In this document: piece after piece, positions 18,632 to 28,321 of the stretch
Position numbering within the stretch: the first letter of the stretch is position 1
Layout: each line of letters starts with the position of its first letter
DNA from: an uncultured Pseudomonadota bacterium
GTDB lineage: Bacteria; Pseudomonadota; Gammaproteobacteria; Ga0077536
Assembly (NCBI GenBank): GCA_903825645.1
Contig: CAIKBL010000080.1
Span: 17,607 to 81,606, forward strand
DNA length: 64,000 bases
Direction: 5' to 3'
Notes under the pieces: generated by a model
Database searches by the model: none
What the model saw: the letters and a program-made list of their open reading frames with translations, nothing else
Told to the model about the DNA's origin: nothing
Made by a program: the position numbers and the translations under genes

Positions 18632-20242
18632 TCAGGCCAGCGCGAACCCCTCGTAGGCCCGACTGGCGACTGCTTCACACTTTTCGCGATAACTCACCCA
18701 ATCGACATAGATGGTAAAGACTCTCGGTTTGCCGGGCACATTAGCGCCGACGTACCAGTTGTCGCAGGCCCCCCACAGCGTGCGCTCAGCGAGCGTACGC
18801 ACCGTTTCCACCCAAGGATCTTCAGCTTCCGGACGCGCCTCAATACGTGTCAGGTGCGCGGTTCGCAGGTGCACGAGACAATCCGCAATCCAATTCACAT
18901 GCTGCTCAATCGTCGGAATCATGTTGGTCAGCACCGACGGACTTCCAGGACCCGAAATCATGAACAGGTTGGGAAACCCGGCGGTCTGCAGCCCAAGGTA
19001 AGTCCGCGGCCCGTCCGCCCACTTATCCTTCAGACGTAACCCGTCGCAGCCGCGGATATCAATCCGGTTCAGGCTACCGGTGATGGCATCAAATCCAGTC
19101 GCGAACACCAGGATGTCGAGCGGATACACGCGTCCAGCAACCTGAACGCCCTCGGCTGTAATGCAATCGATACCGCCACTGCAGTCGACGAGGGCAACAT
19201 TCTGTCGGTTGTAGCTCTCAAAATACCCCGTGTCCAGACACGGCCGTTTGCATCCAAAAACGTGCTTCGGCTTCAGTAACTCGGCGGTCGCCGGATCCCG
19301 TACTACCTGCCCGATCTTGTCCCGAATGAACTGCGACATAGCCGCGTTTGCCTCGAGCGAAGTCGCGGCGTCCCGAAAGCTGAAAGGCAAGGCTAGGCCA
19401 CCCTCGGTCCACGCGCGTTCATAGCGTTCACGCCGCTCATCTTCCGAAACCTCAAAAGTCTTCGGGGTACCAAGCTTCAGGTTGATATCCATCGCGAGTG
19501 GCTTGCCATAGTTCCGCCGACGAAACCCCGGATAGTCAGCCTTGATCTGCGCCTCATAGGTAGGATCAGTTCGACTGTTACGGGCGGGGATGGAATATTG
19601 CGCCGTTCGTTGGAAAACGCTGAGCTGATCGGCCACGGCGGCGATCACAGGAATCGCCTGGATGCCGCTTGATCCCGTACCGATGACACCTACCCGTTTA
19701 CCGGCAAAATCGACGCCTTCGACCGGCCACGCCGCCGTATGAAACCACTGTCCTGCAAATTGCGCGAGTCCCTCGATCGTCGGCGTCAGTCGGTCGGAAA
19801 GATTACCCGTTGCCATGATGCAGTAGCGGGTGAACAGCGTTTCGCCAGAACTCAACGTCACTGACCAGCACACGTTCGCCGCATCGAACACGGCCTGCGT
19901 GACGGTCGTATTGAAGGTGATCAGTTGACGGAGGCCGAAGCGATCGGCGACGTGGCGGGCATACGCTAGGATTTCGGGCTGCGCTGCATAGTTCTCCTGC
20001 CAATGCCAATCCTGCTGCAGATCTTCTGAAAATTGGTACGAGTACTGCAGACTGGGAGCATCACACCGCGCGCCGGGATAACGATTCCAGTACCAAGTGC
20101 CGCCCACATCACTGCCCCGCTCAAAACCACGCACGGTAAAACCGAGCTCGGCGAGTTTGCGGACCATCGCCATACCGGCAAATCCCGCGCCGACCACGAT
20201 GACGTCCAGAGGAGGAGACGAGACGGTTGAAGCATTACTCAT
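18632..20242 (-). CDS. Baeyer-Villiger type flavin monooxygenase (copy 1)
   Basis: This 536-residue FAD/NADPH enzyme inserts oxygen into ketones in characterised relatives. The FAD-binding GxGxxG is VVGAGFAG near residue 19, followed by VGGTWYWNRYPGARCD. The BVMO fingerprint FxGxxxHxxxWP is complete as FAGQWFHTAAWP near residue 165. The NADPH-binding GxGxxG is IGTGSSG near residue 187. The frame is open 45 codons further upstream, but AGGGAC before ATG 20242 and the family N-terminus fix the start. It is downstream of the aldolase II gene. A role in converting a cyclic ketone to a lactone, later opened by the cluster's hydrolases, fits the context but is inference. Confidence 0.9.
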   Translation of the reverse strand: MSNASTVSSPPLDVIVVGAGFAGMAMVRKLAELGFTVRGFERGSDVGGTWYWNRYPGARCDAPSLQYSYQFSEDLQQDWHWQENYAAQPEILAYARHVADRFGLRQLITFNTTVTQAVFDAANVCWSVTLSSGETLFTRYCIMATGNLSDRLTPTIEGLAQFAGQWFHTAAWPVEGVDFAGKRVGVIGTGSSGIQAIPVIAAVADQLSVFQRTAQYSIPARNSRTDPTYEAQIKADYPGFRRRNYGKPLAMDINLKLGTPKTFEVSEDERRERYERAWTEGGLALPFSFRDAATSLEANAAMSQFIRDKIGQVVRDPATAELLKPKHVFGCKRPCLDTGYFESYNRQNVALVDCSGGIDCITAEGVQVAGRVYPLDILVFATGFDAITGSLNRIDIRGCDGLRLKDKWADGPRTYLGLQTAGFPNLFMISGPGSPSVLTNMIPTIEQHVNWIADCLVHLRTAHLTRIEARPEAEDPWVETVRTLAERTLWGACDNWYVGANVPGKPRVFTIYVDWVSYREKCEAVASRAYEGFALA

Positions 20243-20431
20243 AAGCACGGTCCCTACACAATAATGACAGGAATAGGGTGGCGCCCATGTGCGCCCCGCC
20301 CAAAATTTAGACGATGCTGCGTTTTTTTTTGCGCGCGAGCAATCCTCGCGCGCTAGTGCACGGGAGATCCCGGTCATGCGCCGAACCCGCTCGAACAGCG
20401 GGGCCGGTCCGTGCGGGTTGCGACCGAACGA

Positions 20432-21205
20432 CTAGTTGCGGAAACTCGAGTCCTTGCGGTCCAACATCCTCAGCAACGCCGGCCAGGCTAGTTGGTCGAG
20501 TTGGCCGGAGGCCATCAACATCTTGCCCTGCCGGCGGGTAGTCTCCAGTGATTGAGCGGACGGTTGGTGCAAGGCGGGCGCCGCGAGCGCCCGCACCTGC
20601 ATGCTGCAGGCGCGCTCCAGTGTATAGAGCATCATGAAACAGTCCGAGACCGTGGCGCCCACCGCAAGCGTGCCATGGTTTCGCAAGATCATGAGTTTTT
20701 TATCCCCAATATCGCGCACCAGCCGTGACCGCTCATCGAGATCGAGCGCCACTCCCTCATATTCGTGATAGGCGACTTCGTCCTGAATAACCATCGCGGT
20801 CTGCGTGACCGGCATCAACCCATCCGCCATGGCCGAGACGGCGACCCCGTCGTCGGTATGCAAATGCATCACAGCCCGGGCATCTTCCCGAGCCATATGG
20901 ATCGCGCTATGGATACAGAAGCCGGCAGGGTTCACGTCATAGCCGCTCGACAGCACGATGTTGCCGTTTAGATCGATTTTGACAAGGTTCGAAGCAGTCA
21001 CCTCATCAAACATGAGCCCATACGGGTTAATCAGGAAATGATGTTCAGGTCCGGGCACGCGGGCTGAAAGATGGGTAAATATCATATCCGTCCAGCCGTA
21101 ATGGTCGACCAACCGGTAGGCCGCCGCGAGATCGACACGGATCTGCCATTCTTCGGCACTGATTCCAGTCCGAATCTCATTAAGGGCGTGTAATGCCTGA
21201 ACCAT
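20432..21205 (-). CDS. Class II aldolase/adducin family protein
   Basis: This 257-residue protein of the zinc-dependent class II aldolase/adducin fold contains TDMIFTHLSARVPG near residue 40 and the metal-binding segment VMHLHTDDGVAVSAM near residue 115. A later LRNHGTLAVGATVSDCFMML near 180 supplies the third His. Close relatives are annotated as L-fuculose-phosphate-aldolase-like, but many act on other hydroxy-acyl substrates. GGAGGAG lies 7 bases before the ATG. It is the first gene of the minus-strand cluster, and the divergent FAD monooxygenase gene starts about 490 bases away. Confidence 0.87.
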   Translation of the reverse strand: MVQALHALNEIRTGISAEEWQIRVDLAAAYRLVDHYGWTDMIFTHLSARVPGPEHHFLINPYGLMFDEVTASNLVKIDLNGNIVLSSGYDVNPAGFCIHSAIHMAREDARAVMHLHTDDGVAVSAMADGLMPVTQTAMVIQDEVAYHEYEGVALDLDERSRLVRDIGDKKLMILRNHGTLAVGATVSDCFMMLYTLERACSMQVRALAAPALHQPSAQSLETTRRQGKMLMASGQLDQLAWPALLRMLDRKDSSFRN

Positions 21206-21693
21206 GTCGGCTCCTCCTGATGATGGGGTTAGGGCAACCCTGAGCGTACCACCCGCAGCGGCGTAACAGAATCCTTCTTACGCTATCGGATCTCATTCGA
21301 GCCTCTGGCGTCCCGGCCTGCGGCGCGAGATATCCTAATCCCACCTTGACTCGCCAACCCTGCCAGGCGACCGCCTAGCACAGTCCCCAAGCTGCCGGCG
21401 GGACCCGATCCCCCGAGGCAAATGGCGCAGGGATGCCGACGCCACATTCCGAGGGCCATACGCAAAATTACGAATTGCCACAGCGGAGAAAAGCCTCGTA
21501 GCTTAGCGGGCCAGTTTTCAGGATCATGACAGTCCGCATCACTTACTGAGGGCAACAGACTGATCACTCGAGCATAAGGCCACCAGATTAGGGCGTCGTT
21601 CGCCACACACGAAAGGACTTAGGGGGAACATAAGTTGGTCAGTGCGTTGAGGGTCGTTTGCCACTGCGCTTCGCTTCAGGAAAGCGCAGCGTG
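21206..21693. other. Intergenic between divergent genes
   Basis: The 488 bases between the aldolase II gene and the FAD monooxygenase gene are expected to hold both promoters. A minus-strand frame at 21283-21606 has no family signature. No operator-like repeat stood out. Confidence 0.4.
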
Positions 21694-22926
21694 ATGAAAG
21701 TATTCGATGTCGTGATTGTCGGGGGCGGCGCAGCAGGGAGTACGCTCGGTGCCAATCTCGCCCGCGAAGGTCTTGCGGTTTGCATCCTCGAACGCGAAGT
21801 TGAATTCACCGACCGCGTCCGTGGCGAGTGGTTAGCGCCCTGGGGTGTCGCCGAGTGCAAGACGCTTGGCATATATGATCTATTGATCGCCGCGGGTGGT
21901 CATCATGTCGAACGGTCCGTGACGTACGATGAACTGATGACGCCGACCGAGGCCGAAGCCGCCGTGCTTAAGCTAAACACCGTCCATCCGCTAGGCGCAA
22001 GACCCCTGTGCCTGCAGCACGTCGTCATGCAGAATACCCTGCTTGCGCACGCGATAGGTTGTGGGGTCGACGTACGCCGAGGCGTCCGCGATCTCATCAT
22101 TAGAAACGGCCGCCATCCTTCGGTGAGCTACACCTTGAACGGCGATACGTACACCACTGAATGTCGACTAATTGTAGGCGCAGACGGCCGCTCGTCGACC
22201 GTCCGGCGGCAAGTCAATCTCGTGATGGAGGAATTGCCGGTCGATCATCTGATTTCGGGGTTGCTGGTGGAGAATGCGTATGGCTGGCCTGCCCATCTCC
22301 AAGCGTTTGGCAAGTCCGGGAACGCCATGCATCTCCTCTTTCCACAGGGCGATGGGCGCATTCGACTTTACCTTGAATACGGGCTCAATGACCGTGGGCG
22401 GTACAGCGGCGGAGGCGGTACACGGAATTTTCTAGAAGCCTTCGACGCCGCGTGCTTGCCGAACGGTCGCTCGGTGAGCGAAGGGACCCCGGTCGGACCG
22501 TGCAAAGCCCATCCGAGCAATGACGCCATCCTGCTGCAACCCTTCGCCGGAAACACCGTTCTAATCGGCGACGCTGCCGGCTACACAGACCCTATTTCGG
22601 GCCAAGGGCTCTCGGCCGCAATGCGGGACGTGCGGACTGTGCGCGATATTCTGCTGGCAAAGACCGACTGGTCACCGTCTCTATTCTTGGAATATGCGGT
22701 TGCGCGTAACGAATATGTGCGACGTATCCGGTGCGTAACTCGTTTCACCACCACGATGTTCGCCCGCTTTGATCAAAGCGGCTTTGAAACGCGCCAACGC
22801 GGGATGCGTCGCCTCGCCGCGAACCCCGATCTCGGGGCCCTCTATCTGGCTACGCTTGCCGGCCCCGACAGCCTGCCGCAAGAAGTGTTCACCCATGAGT
22901 ACTTTCAACAGATCTTCGCGCCCTGA
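21694..22926 (+). CDS. FAD-dependent monooxygenase/geranylgeranyl-reductase-like flavoprotein
   Basis: This 410-residue group A flavoprotein has the N-terminal GxGxxG VIVGGGAAGSTLGANLAR at residues 6-23 and the second FAD motif as VLIGDAAGYTDPISGQGLS near residue 300. VGADGRSSTVRRQ near residue 170 is the DG motif region of aromatic hydroxylases. It could hydroxylate an aromatic ring, epoxidise an alkene or reduce a prenyl chain; sequence alone does not decide. AGGA precedes either ATG 21694 or the adjacent GTG 21691. The quinoprotein gene follows after 159 bases on the same strand. Confidence 0.85.
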   Translation: MKVFDVVIVGGGAAGSTLGANLAREGLAVCILEREVEFTDRVRGEWLAPWGVAECKTLGIYDLLIAAGGHHVERSVTYDELMTPTEAEAAVLKLNTVHPLGARPLCLQHVVMQNTLLAHAIGCGVDVRRGVRDLIIRNGRHPSVSYTLNGDTYTTECRLIVGADGRSSTVRRQVNLVMEELPVDHLISGLLVENAYGWPAHLQAFGKSGNAMHLLFPQGDGRIRLYLEYGLNDRGRYSGGGGTRNFLEAFDAACLPNGRSVSEGTPVGPCKAHPSNDAILLQPFAGNTVLIGDAAGYTDPISGQGLSAAMRDVRTVRDILLAKTDWSPSLFLEYAVARNEYVRRIRCVTRFTTTMFARFDQSGFETRQRGMRRLAANPDLGALYLATLAGPDSLPQEVFTHEYFQQIFAP

Positions 22927-23085
22927 TCGCCGGCTGCAAGGCGTCCAGCACAAGTTATCAGGCGATCGTTCGCCCGTTCCGGTGGAGGCATCCACACTCC
23001 CCATCCCAGGAAGGTTCCGCAACCGGTCCCAGCGTTGCATAATCGGGGGCGAACCCCCCATATTCCTACACATTAGCGAGGCATT

Positions 23086-24669
23086 ATGCGACGTTTTACC
23101 GCGCTTGGTCTGATACTTTCCGTGTTTTCCCTCAGTGCTGCAGCGGCCGGAGACACCCAGTGGTTAAGCTATAACGGCACCGTTAACGGTCAGCGTTTCG
23201 CCGATCTGAATCAGATCAGTACGGACAACGCCTCCCAACTGGTGGAAGTCTGCCGGGCAAAGATTGATGAAGGTGGTGCCTTCCAGACAGGGCTACTGCA
23301 ACTGGACGGCGTTCTGTACTTCACAACCGCGAGCGATACCTTGGCCGTCGATGCCACGAATTGCGCGATCCGCTGGCGGCATCACTATGCTACCGAAGAG
23401 CCCGGTGGCACGCCGTTCCTGGTAAATCGAGGCCTGGCGGCCGCCAATGGCAAGCTCTTTCGCGGCACGCCGGACGGCCGCTTGCTTGCAATCGATATGA
23501 CAACCGGCAAGCTGGTCTGGAAGTTTCAGGTCGGCGATCCGTCGCAGGGCGAATTCTTCTCGGCGGCACCGCAGATCTATGAAGGCTTGGTTATCATCGG
23601 GGCGGCCGGCGGCGACTGGGGGATCCGCGGTCGCGTGATGGCTTTCGATACCGAGAGTGGACGAGAGATTTGGCGCTTTTATACGATCCCGCGGGATGAT
23701 GAGCCGGGGGCCGACTCCTGGAAAAATGCACCGAGCGCACGTTATGGCGGTGGCGGCACATGGACGACCTACACCCTTGACATGTCGGCTGGAGAGCTTT
23801 TTGTTCCGGTCGGAAATCCCACGCCCGACCTCATGCCGGGTCAGAGACCAGGCACAAACCTGTATACGGACAGCTTGGTGGTTTTAAATGCCGCGACCGG
23901 CAAGCTGAAATGGTACTACCAACTGATTTCGAATGATGGGCGCGATCTCGATCTGGGCGCTGCCCCGATGTTGTACTTCAACGGCAAGGGCGATCGCATG
24001 GTCGCCTTCGGCGGTAAGGATGGCTATCTGTACGGCGTCAACCGCGAGACCCACAAACTGGCGTTCAAGACACCGGTGACTACCGTTACGAAGCCCACCG
24101 TCATTGCGAATACCAAGTCGATTCACTCCTGCCCCGGCCCGCTCGGCGGTACCGAGTGGAACGGACCTGCCTTTGATCGACTCCACAATGCCATCGTCAT
24201 CGGCACCGTCGATTGGTGCACGACACTGACGCCGTCGCCTACATTTGCCTATAAACCGGGCGTGTTCAATCTCGGCGGGAGCTTCAAACTGGACGACAAA
24301 CACACAGGCTGGATCATGTCGGTCGATGCCGATACAGGCGTTCCGCGTTGGAAATTCGCTACTCCCTCGCCGCAGGTATCGGGCGTCACACCCACCGGCG
24401 GAAGCGTCGTGTTTGCGGGCGATATTGAAGGTAATTTCTTCGTGCTCGATTCGCACACCGGCAAATCGCTGTACCAGAAAGCGACCGGCGGTTCGGTGGC
24501 CGGCGGTGTCATCACGTATATGCGCGCAGGCAAACAGTATGTCGCACTGACCTCTGGGAATGTGTCTCGTATCACGTTTGGTGCGATCGGCTCACCCAGC
24601 TTAGTGCTTTATGCGCTCGATGCTACCAACACACCGCCAGCGCCAACGCGGACTGCCACTCAGCCCTGA
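23086..24669 (+). CDS. PQQ-dependent dehydrogenase (quinoprotein, eight-bladed propeller)
   Basis: This is a 527-residue periplasmic protein with a signal peptide (residues 1-21). Repeated W-motifs such as LLAIDMTTGKLVWKFQVGD and VMAFDTESGREIWRFYT mark a beta-propeller of the PQQ alcohol dehydrogenase class. The Ca2+ site motif usually reads GAExGxRG; here it is GGDWGIRG, so Asp stands in for Glu. The catalytic Asp region is SNDGRDLDL, where the usual Trp is Arg. SCPGPLGGTEWNGPAFD near residue 350 is intact. No c-type haem motif (CxxCH) is present and no cytochrome gene is adjacent, so electrons must leave through a distant partner. GCGAGG precedes the ATG. Confidence 0.87.
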   Translation: MRRFTALGLILSVFSLSAAAAGDTQWLSYNGTVNGQRFADLNQISTDNASQLVEVCRAKIDEGGAFQTGLLQLDGVLYFTTASDTLAVDATNCAIRWRHHYATEEPGGTPFLVNRGLAAANGKLFRGTPDGRLLAIDMTTGKLVWKFQVGDPSQGEFFSAAPQIYEGLVIIGAAGGDWGIRGRVMAFDTESGREIWRFYTIPRDDEPGADSWKNAPSARYGGGGTWTTYTLDMSAGELFVPVGNPTPDLMPGQRPGTNLYTDSLVVLNAATGKLKWYYQLISNDGRDLDLGAAPMLYFNGKGDRMVAFGGKDGYLYGVNRETHKLAFKTPVTTVTKPTVIANTKSIHSCPGPLGGTEWNGPAFDRLHNAIVIGTVDWCTTLTPSPTFAYKPGVFNLGGSFKLDDKHTGWIMSVDADTGVPRWKFATPSPQVSGVTPTGGSVVFAGDIEGNFFVLDSHTGKSLYQKATGGSVAGGVITYMRAGKQYVALTSGNVSRITFGAIGSPSLVLYALDATNTPPAPTRTATQP

Positions 24670-25238
24670 GTCCAACCGCCACCGGACGGCCCCGCGCCCG
24701 GCCGCAGACGCGTCCGGGCGCGGGACAATTACTGAGTCAAAAAATCTCACCTCCACAACAAACTGAGACAGCTTTTTTGCCCTGCGGCATACTGCCCCCC
24801 GGACCGCCTTTTTAAATCACCTAACGCTGCTGGCATGACTATCTCCCTGCGCCCGGAGCCATCTCTAGAGATCTCGCTGAGCAGCCCCACAACGCCTGTC
24901 TGCGTCCAGGCAGTGATACTGCATGGGCCATGCTTTTAACCACCCGACGAACATCGACAGTGCGGATGTTCGCCAAAAGGTCGGTATCGCCGTAGCGCGA
25001 GGAGGCTGAGTAGTGACTGTCCGAAGACTCTCCGCCGCAGCTTGTCTTATCGGACTATCTGACCGCCTTTTTTGTTGCCGGTTCAGTTTCGTCCGAGTCA
25101 CCGTAACCTCGGCGCGGATTTCCGGCGTACTTGATTTTCGGGGCGGACTCCGCAGCAAATCGTCTCCGACACACGACCGTCGCGCGGGCACAACTTCAGT
25201 TCATTCCGGCCTCAAATCACCGCGATAGAGGTGCGCAC
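24670..25238. other. Intergenic with a GC-rich hairpin
   Basis: This gap separates the convergent quinoprotein and OFA-carrier genes. At 24691-24724 an 11-bp perfect stem (CCCGCGCCCGG with CCGGGCGCGGG) closes a 12-base loop, 21 bases after the quinoprotein stop. It has no T-tract and may act as a transcript-end stabiliser. The rest holds nothing recognisable. Confidence 0.5.
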
Positions 25239-26906
25239 TCAGTGGAAAAATTTAGTGACATTGAGCGCCATACGCCAGAACCCCCATGCCAGTGGGCTTC
25301 CGATACCGATCCAAGCCAGCACGACCATGCCCACGCTCGACCGTTGAAAAGTGACACCCTCACCGCTGGCATCCAGCGCCTTCGCGTCTTCGTGCGCGAG
25401 GTGTCGCTCTCGGGCCAGTTCGGCGTCACTCATGAACCACTTGGCGTCGAGTGGGCATATCAACCCGTTGCAGAACAGACCGATGAGCAGCATGCCGGCG
25501 AGGATATACATGGTTCGGTCATAAACCTGCGCTGGTGCGAGCCCTACCCCAAGTTCGTAATCCCGCATATGCATCATCAATACTGGACCGATGACCCCGG
25601 CCGTTGACCAGGCCGTCAGCAACCGCCCGTGAATAGCCGCCGCCATCTGTGCGCCGAATAGGTCCGCCAGATAGGCTGGAACCGTAGCGAAACCACCGCC
25701 GTACATACTTAGGATGAGGCAACACGCGGCAACAAATAATCCGCGGTTGCCAATCCCCGCGCTGACGGGAATACTGCAATACAACAAAGTACCCAGCACA
25801 AAAAAAACGACGTAGGTCGTCTTGCGACCGATCTTATCTGACAGACTGGCCCAGCAAAATCGTCCCATAATATTGAACAGACTGAGCAAGGCTGTGAAGC
25901 CGGCCGCAACATCGGCCACCGCGGCGAGTTGCACTTTGTCGAGCTCTCCGAATTTTTTGGCCACGCCGATCAGACCGCCGCCGAAGACTTCCTGTAGCAT
26001 CGGACTGGCCATGCCTATCACGCTGATCCCTGCCGACACGTTCAGGCAAAGCACCAGCCATACCAGCCAAAACTGCGGGATGCGCCAGACGTTCTTCACG
26101 TGAACATGACCGCTGGTGATCATGGGCGCAACCCTTCGCACCGCAGTCGATGCCCGCGCTGCCGGTACCCACCCCGGGGCCGGCAGCCGGTAACCGAAAG
26201 CGCCCACAGTCATGAAAACGGCGTAGCCCCCCGCGAGCGCGAGAAAAGTTTGCCCGACTCCGACACTGGTTGATGACGCGAAAAATTTCATCAACTCAGT
26301 GGCCAGTGGAGAGCCGATCATTGCACCGCCGCCAAACCCCATGATCGCCATACCGGTTGCCATACCCCGTCTGTCCGGGAACCACTTGATCAGCATCGAG
26401 ACTGGCGAGATATAGCCTAGACCGAGGCCCAAACCGCCAATCATCCCCAAACCCACCCACAGCACCCACAGCTGATGTAGACGAACACCGAATGCCGCGA
26501 TCGTCAGCCCGCCGCACCAGCAGAGGGCCGACGCGAAGCCCGCCTTGCGCGGCCCAGCGCGTTCCACCCAGCCACCCCACATCGCGGCCGAAGAGCCCAG
26601 AAAAATAAAGAAAAGCGTGTATATCCAGCCCAAGCTCGAGACACGCCAATCGCAATCCTTAACGAATAGTTCGGCCATCAAGCCCATGGTGCCGGGACAG
26701 GTCCGTGGCGCGGTCAAACCGATTGCTCTTGACAGCGGCAACCAGAATACGGAAAAGCCGTAGGCCATACCGATGCACAGATGGATCGCCAGCGCCGCTG
26801 GCGGCAATAACCAACGATTGAACCCGGGCCCCGCGATCGTGCGCTCCTTAGCCAAGAAATCGATTTTGTCAGGGGGCCCGAAAACGGCTTTCGGTAAGGT
26901 TGTCAT
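25239..26906 (-). CDS. OFA-family MFS carrier (oxalate/formate antiporter type)
   Basis: This 555-residue inner-membrane carrier has 12 hydrophobic segments. The family's N-terminal feature FNRWLLPPAALAIHLCIGMA is near residue 25, with the MFS loop signature WFPDRRGMATGMAIMGFGGG near 175 and a second-half copy SDKIGRKTTYVVFF near 350. The characterised OFA member exchanges oxalate and formate; others carry organic acids. ATG 26906 follows GGAG; the longer frame to 27002 lacks a site. No oxalyl-CoA genes are near, so the substrate is open. It is transcribed towards the quinoprotein gene. Confidence 0.88.
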   Translation of the reverse strand: MTTLPKAVFGPPDKIDFLAKERTIAGPGFNRWLLPPAALAIHLCIGMAYGFSVFWLPLSRAIGLTAPRTCPGTMGLMAELFVKDCDWRVSSLGWIYTLFFIFLGSSAAMWGGWVERAGPRKAGFASALCWCGGLTIAAFGVRLHQLWVLWVGLGMIGGLGLGLGYISPVSMLIKWFPDRRGMATGMAIMGFGGGAMIGSPLATELMKFFASSTSVGVGQTFLALAGGYAVFMTVGAFGYRLPAPGWVPAARASTAVRRVAPMITSGHVHVKNVWRIPQFWLVWLVLCLNVSAGISVIGMASPMLQEVFGGGLIGVAKKFGELDKVQLAAVADVAAGFTALLSLFNIMGRFCWASLSDKIGRKTTYVVFFVLGTLLYCSIPVSAGIGNRGLFVAACCLILSMYGGGFATVPAYLADLFGAQMAAAIHGRLLTAWSTAGVIGPVLMMHMRDYELGVGLAPAQVYDRTMYILAGMLLIGLFCNGLICPLDAKWFMSDAELARERHLAHEDAKALDASGEGVTFQRSSVGMVVLAWIGIGSPLAWGFWRMALNVTKFFH

Positions 26907-28220
26907 GCGTATGCTCCGCTTTTCGGGCGAGTCCGTGGCGGGAGCCTTTTTATCACTCACGCCGATCGATATAGCAATATATACCGCGTCTCCCGGCGCC
27001 ACTCAACAATCCTCCGGCACGAGAGCGGTTCAACGCCTAATCGCCGCGAAAAATGCCCGCCTGTCAGCGGTCAATCAGCTTAATGGCCTCGCTTAAAGAT
27101 CGTGGACATGATCAAAACCGGAATCCATCGCGATCTGGATTTCGCTTCCATAGAAACAGATGGTTGCTTAATTTACCGAGAACCCTAGCTGCTTTTTTTG
27201 CGCAAGCGCCGCGCCTTCGCAAATGAAGCACGCAAGCAGATTTGCCTAGACAGTCGACATATCACGGCCGGCGCATATCCCAGGGTCCTGGTGAAGAACC
27301 AACCGGGCACAATTCGCGCTTGATTTAACGCGCATAAACCGTGGACGTATGGTTACCCTCCTCTCGTGCTCGCCGATTTCCCCAGCAGGGTTAGTCCGTT
27401 GCTTCACCCCTAATCGCGTGGCAGATTCAGTCTGCCGGCTCGCGTCTCACGTGAGTCCGTCCGTCGATCGCAGGCGCTTTCCCGCGGGTTCCCCAATCAG
27501 GGGTGAATCAAATAGGGAAAGAGGCGTAGGCGGACTGCAATCTGCGCCTCGACACCACGGTGTTGAAAATAGGGACTACCGTGCTGCAGTGGGCGAACTG
27601 GGCTCCTGATTCCAGACGAGGCGTGTGCGATCAGGGTGTCCTGCAAGGACTGCTTCGCGCGCGTCGAACAGCGAGCGCGAGGCCGTACCCGGACGACGGG
27701 ACCGCGGCCAGTGGATCAAGGGAAGACGAGCTGGCTACGCGATCGACCCACAACCCCGCTTGCTCGGGGTGAGCGGAAGAAAGCGGATTACTGTTTGTTA
27801 CAGACGTCCATTTGATTCTCCGCGATCGAAATTCCGAGATCCCCCGCGTGCCAGACTTCGGGCGCGACATGTCGTACCCGCTCGAGAGGACAGCCTGAAA
27901 AAGGCTGCTGTAGGGCGTGTGGGCGCTGAAAGCCTTCCAACGAATAGCCATCTTGCTGGTTACATCGTCCTGACCGTCGCAATTGACGTTGACGCCGCAC
28001 GCCAACGGCCGATCGCCATCGTACGCCACCGCGGCAGCACTGAGACTCAATCCCAAGAGAAAAATCAAAGGGTGTTGCCGCCTCAACATGGCTTGATCTC
28101 GAAGGGGAACTCAAATTTCCCGACCAAATTTTCTTCACCTACATCCGCGACAAACAACGACTCGTCGTCATCTGGACCCGACTGTCGCCCAGACTGGGAC
28201 ACGCCACAAGGAAACCGCAC
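26907..28220. other. Long intergenic region, possible gene remnants
   Basis: Over 1.3 kb lacks a recognisable complete gene. One minus-strand frame at 27631-28089 begins with a plausible signal peptide (PLIFLLGLSLSAAAVAYDGD), but what follows matches no family I know and turns Arg/Ser-rich, so it may be the start of a decayed secreted protein. The remainder shows no ribosome sites or family motifs. Confidence 0.4.
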
Positions 28221-28316
28221 ATGGGTATGGTCGGAAGAACGATGGTCCTGCTGGCCACCGCCGCTGCATTAGCCGCGGGCCTGAGCACTCCCCTCGTGCC
28301 ATCCTGGTTTTTCTAG
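28221..28316 (+). CDS. 31-residue hydrophobic ORF, possibly a signal-peptide remnant
   Basis: ATG 28221 follows AAGGA by 8 bases and opens a 31-codon frame with MVLLATAAALAAGLSTPLVP, a typical export signal, ending at TAG 28314-28316. It may be a tiny membrane peptide, but more likely it is the surviving 5' end of a secreted protein truncated against the convergent acyl-CoA dehydrogenase gene, whose stop lies 6 bases away. Confidence 0.35.
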   Translation: MGMVGRTMVLLATAAALAAGLSTPLVPSWFF

Positions 28317-28321
28317 CACCT

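Noticed and set aside
27631..28089. A 152-codon minus-strand frame with a signal-peptide-like start
   Set aside because: Only the first 25 or so residues look like a protein; the rest turns into Arg/Ser-rich sequence without a family match. Kept only as a possible remnant.
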